This document shows, piece after piece, positions 1-11,450 of a stretch of 64,000 bases of DNA; the first letter of the stretch is position 1, and each line of letters opens with the position of its first letter. The position numbers were made by a program, and so were the translations under genes. Source of the DNA: Isochrysis galbana (Eukaryota > Haptophyta > Isochrysidales > Isochrysidaceae); contig CM030936.1 of the NCBI GenBank assembly GCA_018136815.1, positions 702,831-766,830 of the forward strand, read 5' to 3'. Under the pieces are notes generated by a model that was given only the letters and a program-made list of their open reading frames with translations, was not told where the DNA came from and did no database searches.

Positions 1-30
1 ATAGGCTATAATGGAGGCATGATCGGCAGA

Positions 31-79
31 GTCCTAGAAATCCAAGAATTTTCTAGGACGTGGTCCTAGTTTCTAGGAC
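31..79. repeat. Two adjacent short palindromes
   Basis: GTCCTAGAAA (31-40) pairs with TTTCTAGGAC (50-59), and GTCCTAG pairs with CTAGGAC across 63-79. The two hairpins lie back to back. The rest of 1-440 holds nothing I can assign. Confidence 0.6.
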
Positions 80-670
80 GGAATTTTTTGTCCGTTTATC
101 CGCCGTGGTTGAGGGATAAAATGACAATTGTGTGAGACCGTCTATCTAAAGTAATAGGATTAAGCCCCAATGTACCCCATGCAACATAGTTCAAGGGCGC
201 GCTTTCTCGTCTAGCTCTTGTTAGTTTTATTTTTGATCTACCGGACCTACGGGTTTCAGTTTTGAAACGGAGGTAGTATATGTTATCAGACGTCAATCAA
301 TGAGGCAGACACCTCTGATAACAACAATGCGCGGCCCGATGCTATCCACCTTGCCGTGGGAGATGAGTAGTGGCGTGACATCATTGACGATACGGCCTTT
401 GTTGTAAAAGGCACTAATCTATATCCACTCGGACTCGAACCCTCTACATTCTGTTCAAGTACTTGGTATTTCTATTGCTTTTGGACTACCTTCCGGCGAA
501 TGTTCTTCAGGGTATTTATTTAAACCACAACCTGAACACCCGAGCGTGTCGAACTCCGACACCGCGCTACTCTCGCACTCATCCACAGCGAGGCAGCTCT
601 CCTTTATAGTTGATTGCGGAGCCACAAAGCATTGTATCTCAGATGAAACGGAATTAGATTGCATCACAGA

Positions 671-826
671 CCTAGATGGGAAATACGTATTCACCGTATT
701 TGGCCAGAGGCCAAATACATATGTATTTGGCTGTATTTGAAGCGCGTCCTGGGTTGTTGGCCTCGAATGTATTTGAAATGTATTTGGCTGTATTTGCAGG
801 CCCCAGCACCGTATTTCCCATCTAGG
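671..826. mobile_element. MITE copy 1 (internally deleted)
   Basis: Terminal inverted repeats CCTAGATGGG ... CCCATCTAGG are flanked by a perfect 8-bp target duplication ATCACAGA (663-670 and 827-834). This copy is 156 bp against 183 bp for the other three. The interior is made of inverted blocks around the palindrome CCAAATACATATGTATTTGG. There is no coding capacity. An 8-bp duplication fits hAT, P or Merlin-type transposases; the superfamily cannot be fixed from this alone. Confidence 0.9.
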
Positions 827-861
827 ATCACAGATGACAACCCGGGCACCTTCATAATCAT

Positions 862-1044
862 CCTAGATGGGAAATATGGTGCTGGGGCCCGCAAATACAG
901 CCAAATACATATGTATTTGGCCTCCGGCCAAATACATTTCAAATACATTCGAGGCCTACAACCCAGGACGCGCTTCAAATACAGCCAAATACATATGTAT
1001 TTGGCCTCTGGCCAAATACGGTAAATACGTATTTCCCATCTAGG
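862..1044. mobile_element. MITE copy 2
   Basis: 183 bp with the same CCTAGATGGG/CCCATCTAGG ends and a perfect 8-bp duplication ATAATCAT (854-861 and 1045-1052). It lies 35 bp from copy 1 in the opposite orientation, inside the same copia remnant. Confidence 0.92.
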
Positions 1045-1327
1045 ATAATCATAATCATTCGGCGACGGCCGACGCGTTCCTATCTCCCAAATCGGCGACA
1101 TGACGATTGTTGTTGATGCCCGCCTTCGTCTTGCAGACGCTTCTCACATCCATCGGCGCGTACCCGTTCGCCCCAGTGGTGTTAGAGTTGTCCCTGGTTT
1201 GGCGGCGAGACTTTTTAGCTGCCCAAAATGAGTTGGGCTAAACAACTTCTCTTATTGATCGCCATTCTCTAGAGTAGTCTACTAAAGCTCCACTCTACTC
1301 TACTAAAAGATCTCTGTGTGTCGGGCG

Positions 1328-2807
1328 ATGGCGGCGGCGATCTCGGCGCTCTCGCTCGCGGCGCACGCGCTGGTGGTGGGCGCGGGCGCGCGGGTCGCGG
1401 CCGGCCGTGCGGCGTGTGCGATGGCTCAGCCCTCCACCCAGCTTGCCGATGGCCTTCTCGCCTTCGACGTTGCCTCGGTTGTCGTCGGCGGTGGTCGGAT
1501 TGGCTCACTGCTCCTCGACCTCGGAGTCGAAGGTCCGCTGCTGCCGCTCCTTCTGCTCTCTCTCCTCCTTCTCCTCGTCTTCCTCCACCTATCTTCTCTT
1601 GGATGCGCCGCGACGGGGGGAAGGGGGTCAGCGCAATCCCGACGGCGCGCTGTGGCCACCTGGCTAACCCCAACATGCCCATCCATTCCAGCTTGCATTC
1701 CCTGCTGGGCTTCGCTGAGCATCTGTTGCTGAAGGCCGCTCGCAGGTGACGTGCTGGTCAAGCGCGGCGAGCCTATCCCAGAAATTCCTGAGTCGGGACC
1801 GATCTACGTCTGCACGCGCAACGACGCCCTTGCCGGCATTATTGAGTCGACTCCCCCGAACCGGCGGGAAGACCTCGTCTTTCTCCAAAATGGCATGCTG
1901 GGCGACTTCCTCGAAGCGCAAGGGCTGCCCGACGCGTCACAGGTCCGTGTGCTGGCACACGATACGCACGCATCGTTGAATCTTCATACGCTTCCGAGTT
2001 CGACATTTCATGGGCCCTCGCTCCCACCATTGGGAGTTGGTTCATGCCTGAACCCCCCAATCCGTTTCCAATCCAACAGGTGTTAGTGTACTTGGCGGTA
2101 GCCAAGCTCGGAGAGAAGCCGACCGATGGCATCACCGACACGAACCCCGAAGGTCTCACCTCAGCGACGGGCAAGTGGGCGGGTGCCTTTGCCGCTCGAC
2201 TGAAGAAGGGTGGTCTCACCTGTCACGTGCGCGCTGGTGACGACTACAAGAAAGCAATGCTAGAGAAGCATGTGTGGATATGTGCCTTCATGTTGACCGG
2301 CGCGCTCAACGGGGGCATCACTGTTGGAGAGGTGCGATGTCCTGTCGTTTTGGGGATGACATCATCCCAAATGTGGTTGAGGTCGGCTGTCAGGTCGAAA
2401 CGCGTCACTGCGCTCGACACGCTACGCTGACAGCCCTGCTGTCCTCCTAACATCCCAAGGCAGAGTTTATAGGTCCCATAATCTCGCCGCACTGCACTTC
2501 TTTCCATTTCTCCTCCGCCCAAAATGTGCAGGTCGAATCAAAGCATTCCGATCAGCTCCGTGCGATCGTCGATGAATTGTGTGCCGCTGGTGAGGCGGAG
2601 CTAGGAGTGAAGCTCGATGACGGCGCATTCGACCGGCTTGCTGCCTACGGCCGCGCCGTCGCGCATTTCCCCACCGCAGTCAAGGAGTTTGAGTGGAGAA
2701 ACGGCTGGTTCTACAAGATCTCACGCCGCGCGATGGAGGTCGGCGAGTCCGACCCCATGCCGCTGCATACGGCTGGCCTCGAGAGTCTCGGCATCGTCGA
2801 GGCGTAG
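1328..2807 (+). CDS. Conserved Rossmann-type protein of plants and algae, function not established
   Basis: Four exons, 1328-1532, 1746-1942, 2080-2331 and 2532-2807, give 309 residues with every junction in phase. The N-terminus MAAAISALSLAAHALVVGAG is hydrophobic and fits a signal or plastid-targeting leader. VVVGGGRIGSLLLD is a dinucleotide-binding glycine loop. It is followed by IYVCTRNDAL, DLVFLQNGM, DGITDTNPEGLT, MLEKHVWICAFML and VAHFPTAVKEFEWRNGWFY, which I recognise as the conserved blocks of a plant/algal family distantly resembling ketopantoate reductase folds. Substrate and reaction are unknown to me. A CTCTACTCTACT tract lies just upstream (1290-1303). The start is the first ATG before the glycine loop. 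Confidence 0.85.
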
Positions 2808-3835
2808 AGTGGTTGCGAAATGCTCCTCTTGCTGAGGGGGGTTATCAACTAGACAGATCTAGCGCACGGAGCCAGCGGGAAAATCTTCTACTGCCGCACG
2901 CCTCGACAGACGTGGGCAGACTCCAGCTCTTGCTCTCCGTGTATGGGCATCCTCGCGGAAGGGAGGCCGAGTCGTCGAAAGGCCGACAGTCCCTACACTT
3001 CTATTGGTGGGAAACGGAGCAACATACTTACGCCTCCTGAGCATAGCGGTGGCAGCACATCATGAGACGCGGAATAGATGCGTAGCAAGCAGGGTTGGAG
3101 CGGCTATGCGACACGACAGCAGCAGGACTCGCCTAAGTGATTAGCAGGGCAGGTGGTAGCTATATGGATTATGGTCGACGATCCAAAACCACAACCAACC
3201 ACATCACAACTATGCATGATACATGAATGAGCTAGATGTGCGATTCGAGCAAGCTCAAGCTCGCCGTCGCACACCGGAATTAGAAGACTAAAGAATGCTC
3301 CCCTCACTCGAATTTGTCATCGTGCCGATTGCGACACATTTCAATAGCATATGCTAATGTCTAATGTGAGTTGCGTGTTGCTTCAGGCGTGTGAACTTTC
3401 ACTAAAATACTGTATCGCATGCGCGGCTGCGCGATGTGGCTGTGGCCGTGGCACAAGCTAGGAGGCGCCGAAAAAAGAGCTTTCTTGAAGGTGTCTGCCA
3501 AGCTACTAGAGCCACTTCCTTCACCGGATCACCGCTGCCATCTCCCTACGACCACACTCCACTTCCCGCTCCTACCGCCTCGCACCCTCGCGAGGAGGCG
3601 GCGAGCAGCGTGAAGCGTTCATTTGGTCTCACCCCCCATCTTCATACCGGACGTGGGGTAAATATCGAAAGAGGATATGCACCTGAAGATGGTGGGACAT
3701 ATCGGTGGAGGTGTGTCTGCGTGAGCTGTTGCGCCGGTCCGCTGGGCTTTGCTATGTGAGAACATGAGCGCACAATATCAATATACGATATGCTATTTTA
3801 TATTTAGCCTTAGCCTAGGCCTCATCAATGATCAC
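2808..3835. other. Intergenic, nothing assigned
   Basis: Only short open frames with no recognisable motif. The frame at 3436-3759 has no start, domain or splice context that supports it. Confidence 0.4.
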
Positions 3836-3840
3836 CAACC

Positions 3841-3950
3841 ATCGTTATAACGATAGGGTCATGGAGATGGAGCGCGCCACGCTCCCCTCCTCCTCTCCCG
3901 CCCACCCCGCCGCGCCGGCCGACCACATCATGGCGGACGCCACATAGCCG
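3841..3950 (+). repeat. MERA-leader repeat, copy 1
   Basis: A palindrome ATCGTTATAACGAT (3841-3854) is followed by GGGTC and an ATG at 3861 opening a MEMERA... frame that stops at about 3948. The same palindrome plus ATGGAGCG start recurs at 20724, 26949, 52251, 52975 and 63737. I read it as the 5' leader and first codons of a transposon ORF, cut off here. Confidence 0.65.
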
Positions 3951-4774
3951 AACCGCCCTCCTCCCTCTTGCCAGGGCCACGCCCGTCCGGGTGCCTGCGA
4001 GCCGCTGCTCGCACCGCATCCTGAGCGCCACCTCCAGCGGCAAACCCAACGAAGCGAAATTCGAGGGGCTTCGCATGGGGGCATGAGTCTTCTCGGTGCC
4101 GTGCGCAGAGTCTGCACATGTCGGTTCGTCCATCCGCGAATCTGTTTCTGATTCGCTGGTGCCGATTCTCCTATAGATAGCCTATCTATGGGTGATGTGC
4201 TTGTGCTCGAAGTGAAGGTGCTTATTTATCGGTGTGTTTTAGCAGCGGCAGGGTATAGTGCTTAGCTATGTGTGTCTCCATTCCTCGCCGCGCGTGATGT
4301 CAAGGCGTTTCTCCCATGCTAGTTTCGCCGCTTGCGGGGCGCTACTACAAGCTGCTTTGAGCTCGGCCTTGGTGATGTCGGCGACCGTAATTGGGTCTAT
4401 ATAGCGCGATTTTTCCCTTGCGAGTAGCGAGTAGCGTGTTCGTCAGCCAAGGGGGTATTCCATAAATCTTGGGCCTTTATATTTATATCCGTTCTCCCAT
4501 TTCGAAATCATTTCGCCGGCGGGTGGTAGTGTTGTATCTCCTTTGAGCTCGCTATGTTTCCGGTATATCAGAGATCTCTCCCAGCCCGAAACATAAGAAT
4601 AAGAAAAAGGAACGAGGAACTGGGGGGGAAGGCGAAGATGTGGAGGGAAGGAAGGGGAAGGAAAGGAAGGGCGATGACGATTGTGAGGTAGAGGCTACCG
4701 GAATAGTAGTAGGTGTTAGCCCTGGCCCTGAATCTGCATTTTTTAAAGCCTAGACCTCCGACTCCCCGACCCGA

Positions 4775-4945
4775 CCATTGAATGCGACCATCCCGACCCG
4801 CCCCCTCGCAGGATTCGCCCCCGCACCTGCACTCGAATTCCGCATCGAGAACCAGGACACCAGGACCAGCTCACCGTCACCGACGCGGCCATCCACAGGT
4901 GGCTGACGAGCCTCCGCGTTGAGGCTGCCCTCGGGCACTCCTCTC
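4775..4945 (+). repeat. Dispersed repeat pair with 11945-12085
   Basis: Both stretches contain CGACCCGCCCC-TCGCA, a degenerate middle, then GGCTGGCGAGC or GGCTGACGAGC and GGCTGCCCTCG or GGCCGCCCTCG. The frames could read as a short shared peptide. The origin is not identified; the surrounding 3950-5000 shows nothing else. Confidence 0.4.
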
Positions 4946-5295
4946 TCTGACAGTGCCAGATCCAGCGCTGATGGGATTAGTGAACCGGCAGAAAAACAGA
5001 AATCTGCCAAAAAGTACTCTAATTCTAAGAGTCTACTCTCTCTCTATTGTACTCCTAGAGCTACAATAAACTTTACGGAGTACGAGTGGTACTACTCTCG
5101 AGTAGAGTAGTGAAGTTTACACCTCACTGCGGGAGTGGCATCCATCGAGGAGGAGGGGGGACGACGGGGGTTCTACGGTAAAGTAGAGGGAGGGATACGG
5201 AAGAGTAGGAGAGAGGGAGAGAGAGCGAAAGAGCAAGAAGGGAGCGGGGCGCTTGGCGGGCGGCTGTTGGCGGGGAAGAGGGGAGAGGCGCGACC

Positions 5296-5450
5296 CCTCC
5301 CCCTTCTCTCTTCCCCATTCTCTCTTCCCCCCCCTCCCCCCCTTCCTCCCTCCCTCCCTCCCTCCCTCCTCCCTCCCTCCCGTCCTCCCTCCCGTCCTCC
5401 CTCCCTCCCGTCCTCCCTCCCGCCCTGCCTCCCTCCCTTCCTCTCTCCAA
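5296..5450 (+). repeat. CCCT/CCCTC pyrimidine tract
   Basis: A near-pure pyrimidine run built from CCCT and CCCTC units, between a CTACTCTC-rich stretch (5010-5112) and the start codon at 5462. It probably lies in the promoter or 5' leader of the next gene. Confidence 0.6.
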
Positions 5451-5461
5451 CTCACCGAGGC

Positions 5462-8400
5462 ATGTCTCGTGCCGTGGTGCAGCCTCCCTCCTCCCCACTC
5501 CTCCCCAATCGCCAGCTCACCCACACCTCGGACCGACTTAAGGCCGCGAGGGCTCCCGACTCTTTGGTGAACCTCGCTCTCGCCGCAGAGACACACGGCA
5601 TCTCCTCTTGGCAGCACCGTGTGCTCGCGCTCCAGCGGTCACGGGCATACTCAATAGCCTTCATCACGCTCCTCCTGCTCGACGTATGCGCCGCCATCAC
5701 AGCACTGCTCCTCAACACCTCCTTTCCAGAGTGTGAGACGGTGCGCCGCTTTGCATCATGCGAGACGAATGCAACCGTCCTCCTCGAGAGGGGATGGAAT
5801 GCGACATGGGCCGAGCACGAGACAGAGCTCCAACGCTTCGCCGTGCTTCGCTGCGATGATGGGCGACACAGCAGTGCGCGCCTCGCTGAGGGCGTACTGG
5901 CCATCTTCTCGATCTGTGTGCTCTCCATATTTGTTTTCGAGCTGATGGTCGTCGTCGCGGCGCTCTGGAAGTGCATCTGGCGCACCTCGCGCTTCTTTCG
6001 ATGGCTGTCCACCTTCGACTTTGTGATCCTCACGTCGGCGCTCTGCATCGAGGCATACCTCCTCTCCGTCGGCTATCCTACGGCGGGCGACCGGGGCCTG
6101 CAGGGCTCCTCGCCGGTACTCGTCCTCATCTCGCGGTTCTATCGCTACTTCCAACTGGCACGCCGCTCGTACGCACTCATTGGCCGCGTCACGCGGACCC
6201 ACAACCTATCGACAAAAGGAGTGCTCGAGAAAAAGGCGGCAATCGACAGTGAGCTCGAGGGGTACCGCGAGCAGCAGCTCTTGGCGCGCGCCGAGGGCAC
6301 CGAGCGCGTCCATCCCTCGAAGCTCGTGCTGCAGGTGCAGTGCATGCAGCTCTCCTGGTTCAGGGCCAGGCGGGGCCGTGTGCCCAGCCCGAGCGCGCCA
6401 CGTGCTTTTGGCAATCCCGCCACGGGTCGGCAAGCCCACACACACCGCGGGCCATCGCCACCGATCCCGACATCAGCTCCCTTATCTCCCTAGCACAGGT
6501 GTGCGCCGACATGCTCAACACGGTGCAGCAAGACTTCTCGACGGAGTCATGGGTTGAAATGCGCCAGCTTGCCGCCGCCGCCGGCATAGCCCACTTCGAC
6601 ATGTACGTCGACCGTACGCTGAAGCGGCGTCTAAAGCCCCTATACTCGCACCCGGAAGCTTGGTACAACGACGACTCCAACCTGGCGCATGCCTTGTTCC
6701 AGGTACTCGAGTAGTCCAATGCCTAAGCACGCACTACGCGCATCTCCTAGAGTTGGACTGGTAGACGAGGGCTGTAGCTTGCGCACGCGGGACGGGTGCC
6801 ACACGGAGCTCGTTTGCGATCGCCTTTCGTCCAACTCAGAGCACCGCGTGTCCCTCTCGTGCGGTCTTGCCCACTGAGCTCGTTCTACCTGGTCCGTCTG
6901 CACAGGCCGTCAATGTGAAGAAATCGATGGCGGCATGGCCAACAGGCCTCAGAGCTCTGCTTCAAGACGCACATACGCCGGGAACAGTCCATGAGATGCT
7001 GAAAGTTGAGGCGCTCAGCGTTAACATGGATGAGCTGGGTCCTGGCGCGTATGGGCCGCTCGCCCTCACAGTAAGTAGAGCCGCAGAATAGTGTCGGACG
7101 AGCCGACGCACTTGTCGCTGAGGCCAGTACCGTCGCCCAGATTCGGAACGCTGGCCACCTGACAATTCCAATACTAACCTCGCTGTCACAGGTCCGTGCC
7201 GCGTTGTGTCTATCGCACCTCTCTGTCCGTTGCAGCGACGAGGAACTGTGGCTATCTTCAGGCAAGGACGCATTTATTGAGGCTGTGGCTGAGTCCCAAT
7301 CGCTGCGCACGCTCAACCTAGCCTCCGCATGCCTGCCAGCCATGCTCTGCACAAAGCTCTGCCGGAGGCTTGCCTCGCGAGAGGCCGACTCTCTCTCTGC
7401 GTGGAGCGCGCATATGGCGAGCAATCTCGAAGATCGTCAGGCCTCGCCCGAGGAGGCTGAGATGAAGGAATCAGGTGACGACGCACTCCTATCAGCTCAC
7501 GCGAGCCGGGAACGCGTAATGCTCGTCCCCCCCTTCGGCCCTCTATGCCTGCCGGTCATCACGGTGGCCTTTGTGGACGGATCGACCAGAACCTTGGTGG
7601 CTGGCTACACCGTGACTCCCTCCCCTCCCGCATACCCCATCGTACACGCTGTTGCGCAATTGTAGGCAACTCAAATCTCCCCTCCCGCATACCCCATCGT
7701 ACGCGCTGTTGCGCAATTGTAGGCAACTCAAATGGTGCTCAAAACACCGAACAGACGTCCGAGCATTGGGAGGCCGACGCAGACCTTCACGTTGGCAACA
7801 CGCCTGCCAACAAGCTTAATTCGCGACTTGTCTCGCCTACTCCCGTTGGTCTTAATACTGCACGGATGTTGACGCATTGGTTGATGCTAGCCTTGCCGGC
7901 GCGCTCGCCCACGCCATCAGGGAACGTCAATAGCACAGCGCGATCATCGAGCTCCCCGCGAGCGCCGCGGCTTCGAGCGACACTGAGGAAGGAGGAACAC
8001 CGTCGTCGATCAGACCGCGCGCGTCCGTTTCCAATTACGCTCTCCCGATCACTGAAAATTCAAGACATCACCCGATGGCTTACCCCAACTGCTAGCGAGG
8101 TCCCCGCTCCTCCGGGAGCCGATGAAGAGAATTGTATAGGTGGTGGAAACGAAAGCGTCACAGCTGAGGGCAAGAACGACGGTCCTAGCACGACCGTCCC
8201 ATCCGTTCAAGACTTTCACGAGTCACATTTGGAGTCGGTGTGCTTGGCTGACAATGTACTGACCGACTGCGGCGGGGAGCTGTGTAAGCTTATCACAGAG
8301 TGCCGCGCCCTGCGGGTACTCGATCTTTCGAGGACCCGGCTGACCAAAGACGACGGTGCGCGCCTCCTAGCAGCGGTGATGCTTCGCCACAACATGCGGC

Positions 8401-10286
8401 GTATGAACAGTGGAGCGACCAACGATGTGGGGAATAGCGATGGCGCTGTCCCACCAACCGTGATGTTATCGCCGGCAGTCGCGAATCCAGTCTCTGCCGC
8501 TCCCAACCAGTCATGGCTCGCGGGTCAGGGCGCGTCACCCTCTCCTGTGGGTGCACAAAACCAGGCGACTCTCGCCGCACTCGGCGAGGACGATGACCCT
8601 GCGGGCCTGGCGGCAGGAACAGCCACTGGCCGCTCTACCCTCTCCGTCACGCGCGGCAACGACGGCAATGAAGGCCCATCGCATACATCTCAAGGCTTCT
8701 CACGGTGCGCGTTTGCGGGCGTGGGTTCGTCGGCCGGCAATTCCATGGGCTCTTCGACGCAGCAGGATTCTCCTGCTTCGCCTGGCCCTCTCGTGTCTTC
8801 GATGCCGGTTGGGTCTGATCCGTCCCCGACAGATTCGGCCACACCCACGATGCTAGGGCAAGGACTTTACATGGCCGGTGCGGGAGCCATGGGGCTGCCG
8901 GCTGGAGGCGCTCATGACTGCTCAAAAGGCACGCTGGCTTCGAGCACAAATCACAATGACAGGCCGCAGCGACGCACCTCGACATTCTGCGCGGACCTCG
9001 AGTGCGTTGTACTTGACGCCGCGTCGATCCCGCCATCTCTGCTTGTGAATCTTCCACCATCTGTGGCCGCCGTGGACGGGGATGAGCTACTCACGAGGAA
9101 CGACTTGGCGTCGATCCTGCGTGCTATTGACAAGTGTGTTGCCGAGGAGGAATTCTCGGACGAGGAGGGAGGCGAAAGCAACGACGAGGAAGCAAGCGAT
9201 GCCATCACTCCCAGCGTTGTGGTTGCTAGCTTTTCCACGGTGGACGGGGCGTCCGGCATTGCTATTGGGATGAGTACGGGCGACGGTCAAGGTATAGGGA
9301 TGGGCGTTGGCGTTTCTACCGACGGCCAGCACGGCGTAGGGATCGGGGTCAGTGCGGAAGGCACAGGGGTGGGTGTCGGCGTGAATCTGCCCGAGACTGC
9401 TACAAACAAGAGGGGCGACACCGAGAAGAAGCGGGGGAGGAAGAAGGGCAAGAAGAAGCCGTTCTACGACCGCTTCTCTGGCGACATGGCGGACTTGTGT
9501 ACAGGCACGTTACTCGAAGCAGCCCGTGGCTTGATGCACTACATGAACGTCAAGGAGGACCACATCTACATGGGCGTTTCGCTCGGCACCGCAGCGATCA
9601 TCGAGGAGGTGCGAGCCCTCAACGACGAGGAGGCTGTCGAGATGCTCAACTACATCCTATATGAGCGAGCGTCGGAGAAGGAGTATCCAAACGGCATCCG
9701 AGACCTCGGGCGAAATGGCGAGCGCCTCGCTGATTTCTGCGCGCACGAGTATGCCAAGCTGGCAGGATTGGAGGAGGCGCATGTGGTTGCCTTGCGCCTC
9801 TATACCACGAAGGTCTTTTCGCACGTCAACGCACCGCTTCGGAAGCCGGGGGGCAAGGCTCACCCCCTAGCCCGCACGACCTGGTTCATTTCAGAAGGCA
9901 TCCGCCGCCTGCGCGCAGTTCGCGCCATCTCAGGGCTTGGGACAGAGCAAGAGAATCTTTGGCGTGGTATGCGCAACCTTCGGCTGACGGATGACTTTAT
10001 GCTGCGTCGGATGGGCGGAACTGAACTTGCGCCTATGTCCACGTCGACCTCGCTTGCTGTCGCCGCTGCATACGGCGTCTCCAGGGGAACCCTCCTGTTT
10101 AAGATCAAAGTGGACAATGCGATGGTGCGCGGCGCGAGCCTTGGATGGCTTTCCGCCTTCCCAAGCGAAGCTGAGGTGCTATTTCCGCCGCTCACATATC
10201 TCCAGCCGACCGGACTAATGCAGAGGGTATATATGGGCAAGTCCACATTCGAGGTGGTCGAGGTGCAGCCAAGCCTCTCCTCTTGA
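5462..10286 (+). CDS. Voltage-sensor (Hv1-like)-LRR-ADP-ribosyltransferase fusion protein
   Basis: Five exons, 5462-6334, 6499-6702, 6906-7070, 7192-7474 and 7723-10286, give 1362 residues with all junctions in phase. Residues 63-245 match a four-helix voltage sensor of proton-channel type: Asp74 in S1 (LLLLDV, the site of the Hv1 selectivity Asp), Phe159-Glu160 in S2, Asp186 in S3, and an S4 with Arg225, Arg228, Gln231, Arg234 and Arg235. A charged helix follows S4, as in Hv1. Leucine-rich repeat stretches lie near 430-460 (SLRTLNLASACL) and 680-715 (LRVLDLSRTRL). The C-terminus is an R-S-E class mono-ADP-ribosyltransferase: LWRG (Arg1256), STSTS (1281-1285) and SEAEV (Glu1324, Glu1326), so all catalytic motifs are present. 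Substrate is unknown. An acidic tract and a KKRGRKKGKKK block precede the transferase domain. Confidence 0.8.
7620..7733 (+). repeat. 57-bp tandem duplication carrying a splice acceptor
   Basis: Two units (7620-7676 and 7677-7733) differ at one base. Each ends in GCAATTGTAG followed by GCAACTCAAAT, so each supplies a 3' splice site (after 7665 and after 7722). The 57 bp are 19 codons without a stop, so either acceptor keeps the frame. Confidence 0.85.
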
Positions 10287-10695
10287 GTCCTCAAGACGCG
10301 ATACCGCCCCGCCGTATTACAAATTGAACGAGAGGAGAGACACAAATATCTCAGGTCCGTCCTCTCCCAGGGCGTTAGCATCAGCTCAAGAGTCGCAGTG
10401 AGCGCACGCGCTGCAGGGTATGCGACACGTGGGAAGACGTGCAATTTATCGTTGCGCTCCTCCTCAGTCGTGGAGTGATTTCATTGGTGGTATTTATGCC
10501 CGCGACAAACATCAGCAATCGATTTACGATGGCTCCTCAGTTCATCAGGTCAGTGGATCGATTCTTCTTCTTCTTATCGACCCACCGCTCTCATTCCACT
10601 TTCCACTTCCCACATATTACTATGTGTCTACGAAGCTCGCGTATTATTTAGCGCCCAATATGCCTTCATAATTTGATGCGCTTACTATACGTATA
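10287..10695. other. Intergenic, nothing assigned
   Basis: 3' flank of the fusion gene. I see no further coding or repeat signal. Confidence 0.4.
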
Positions 10696-11059
10696 GTTGC
10701 GCCTGCATTGGGCTGCAGCTATCATACCGCAACACTTAACACGTACAGCAGTTGAAATTGTTTTGGGGGTGGAGGCGTGGCAAGACAACCTACTTTTACA
10801 AGCGTGGGGGTCAATGGGGACCTCGCGCCCCCCTCACTCCATGGCGGACACCCCCCGCGGTGGGCCCGTACAACTACCAACCTCAGCCCCTGCCCTTTGG
10901 CCTTTGGCAAGGGCTGGGCAATCATCATTCTGGTCCAGACCCCTATTGGGCGCGGGCCGCGATTCGCACTCCCACGCCCGAGTTGGGCCTGCCCTCGAGC
11001 TGACTGCCCCCCAGCTCCCTGGTCGCCAAGCATACAGCGGACAGGGGCCTGTGGGCGTC

Positions 11060-11450
11060 TCCCATGGCCAGCGAGGCGAGCGTGGGAGAGGCAGGGGCTG
11101 AGAGCCCTCGTTCGCCTCAGGACGTCGACATGGCGCCACCACCCTCGCCTCCCAAGCAGCCACAGATGCTGCCTGTAGTCCTGTTCCCTGCTGACAACCA
11201 GAGCCAGGACAAGATGCCCTGTTGCCCAACTCCCTCGCTTCGCCACCCAACCAAGGAAAAAAAAATCTTAAAAAAATAGCCGCTACATGCACGGCACGAG
11301 GCAGATTGCTGGCGCTACTCCCAACTACCCTCCCTTTCCTACCACTCCCCCTTTCCCCTCTCCCCGATTCCTTGCGTCTTATGTGGAAGACCGGGGGAGG
11401 GGAGGCCGCGCGCGCTGCTTCGACCAGGGGCGTGAGATAGGGGGGTGTGA
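11060..11450 (+). repeat. Dispersed repeat family R2, copy A
   Basis: A GC-rich segment with GGGAGAGGCAGGGGCTGAG is followed by an A-rich step ending ATCTTAAAAAAAT, then GCCGCTACATGCACGGCACG, a C/T-rich stretch, and GCTTCGACCAGGGGCGTGAG. The same order is seen at 15540, 28170 and 34240, and reversed at 26060 and 34880. It may be an LTR or a SINE; no coding capacity is visible. Confidence 0.6.

Larger units (their letters stand above)
460..1230 (+). mobile_element. copia-type gag-pol fragment (protease region), disrupted
   Basis: The frame before the first MITE contains FIVDCGATKHC, the aspartic-protease motif of Ty1/copia polyproteins (usually DSGAT; here DCGAT). After the second MITE the copia-like pattern resumes with FGDGRRVP, IGDMTIVVDARL and VVPGLAARLFS, the stretch that normally leads to the LYVP-NLLS segment. 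A stop follows at about 1225. Two MITEs (671-826 and 862-1044) sit inside, so the sequence was already resident when they landed. It is a remnant: no integrase, RT or LTR is visible here. A copia RNase H remnant lies at the other end of the window on the opposite strand. Confidence 0.7.

Noticed and set aside
420-500. Possible tRNA from GGTTCGAGTCC on the minus strand
   Set aside because: The T-loop-like word is there, but I could not form acceptor, D and anticodon stems around it.
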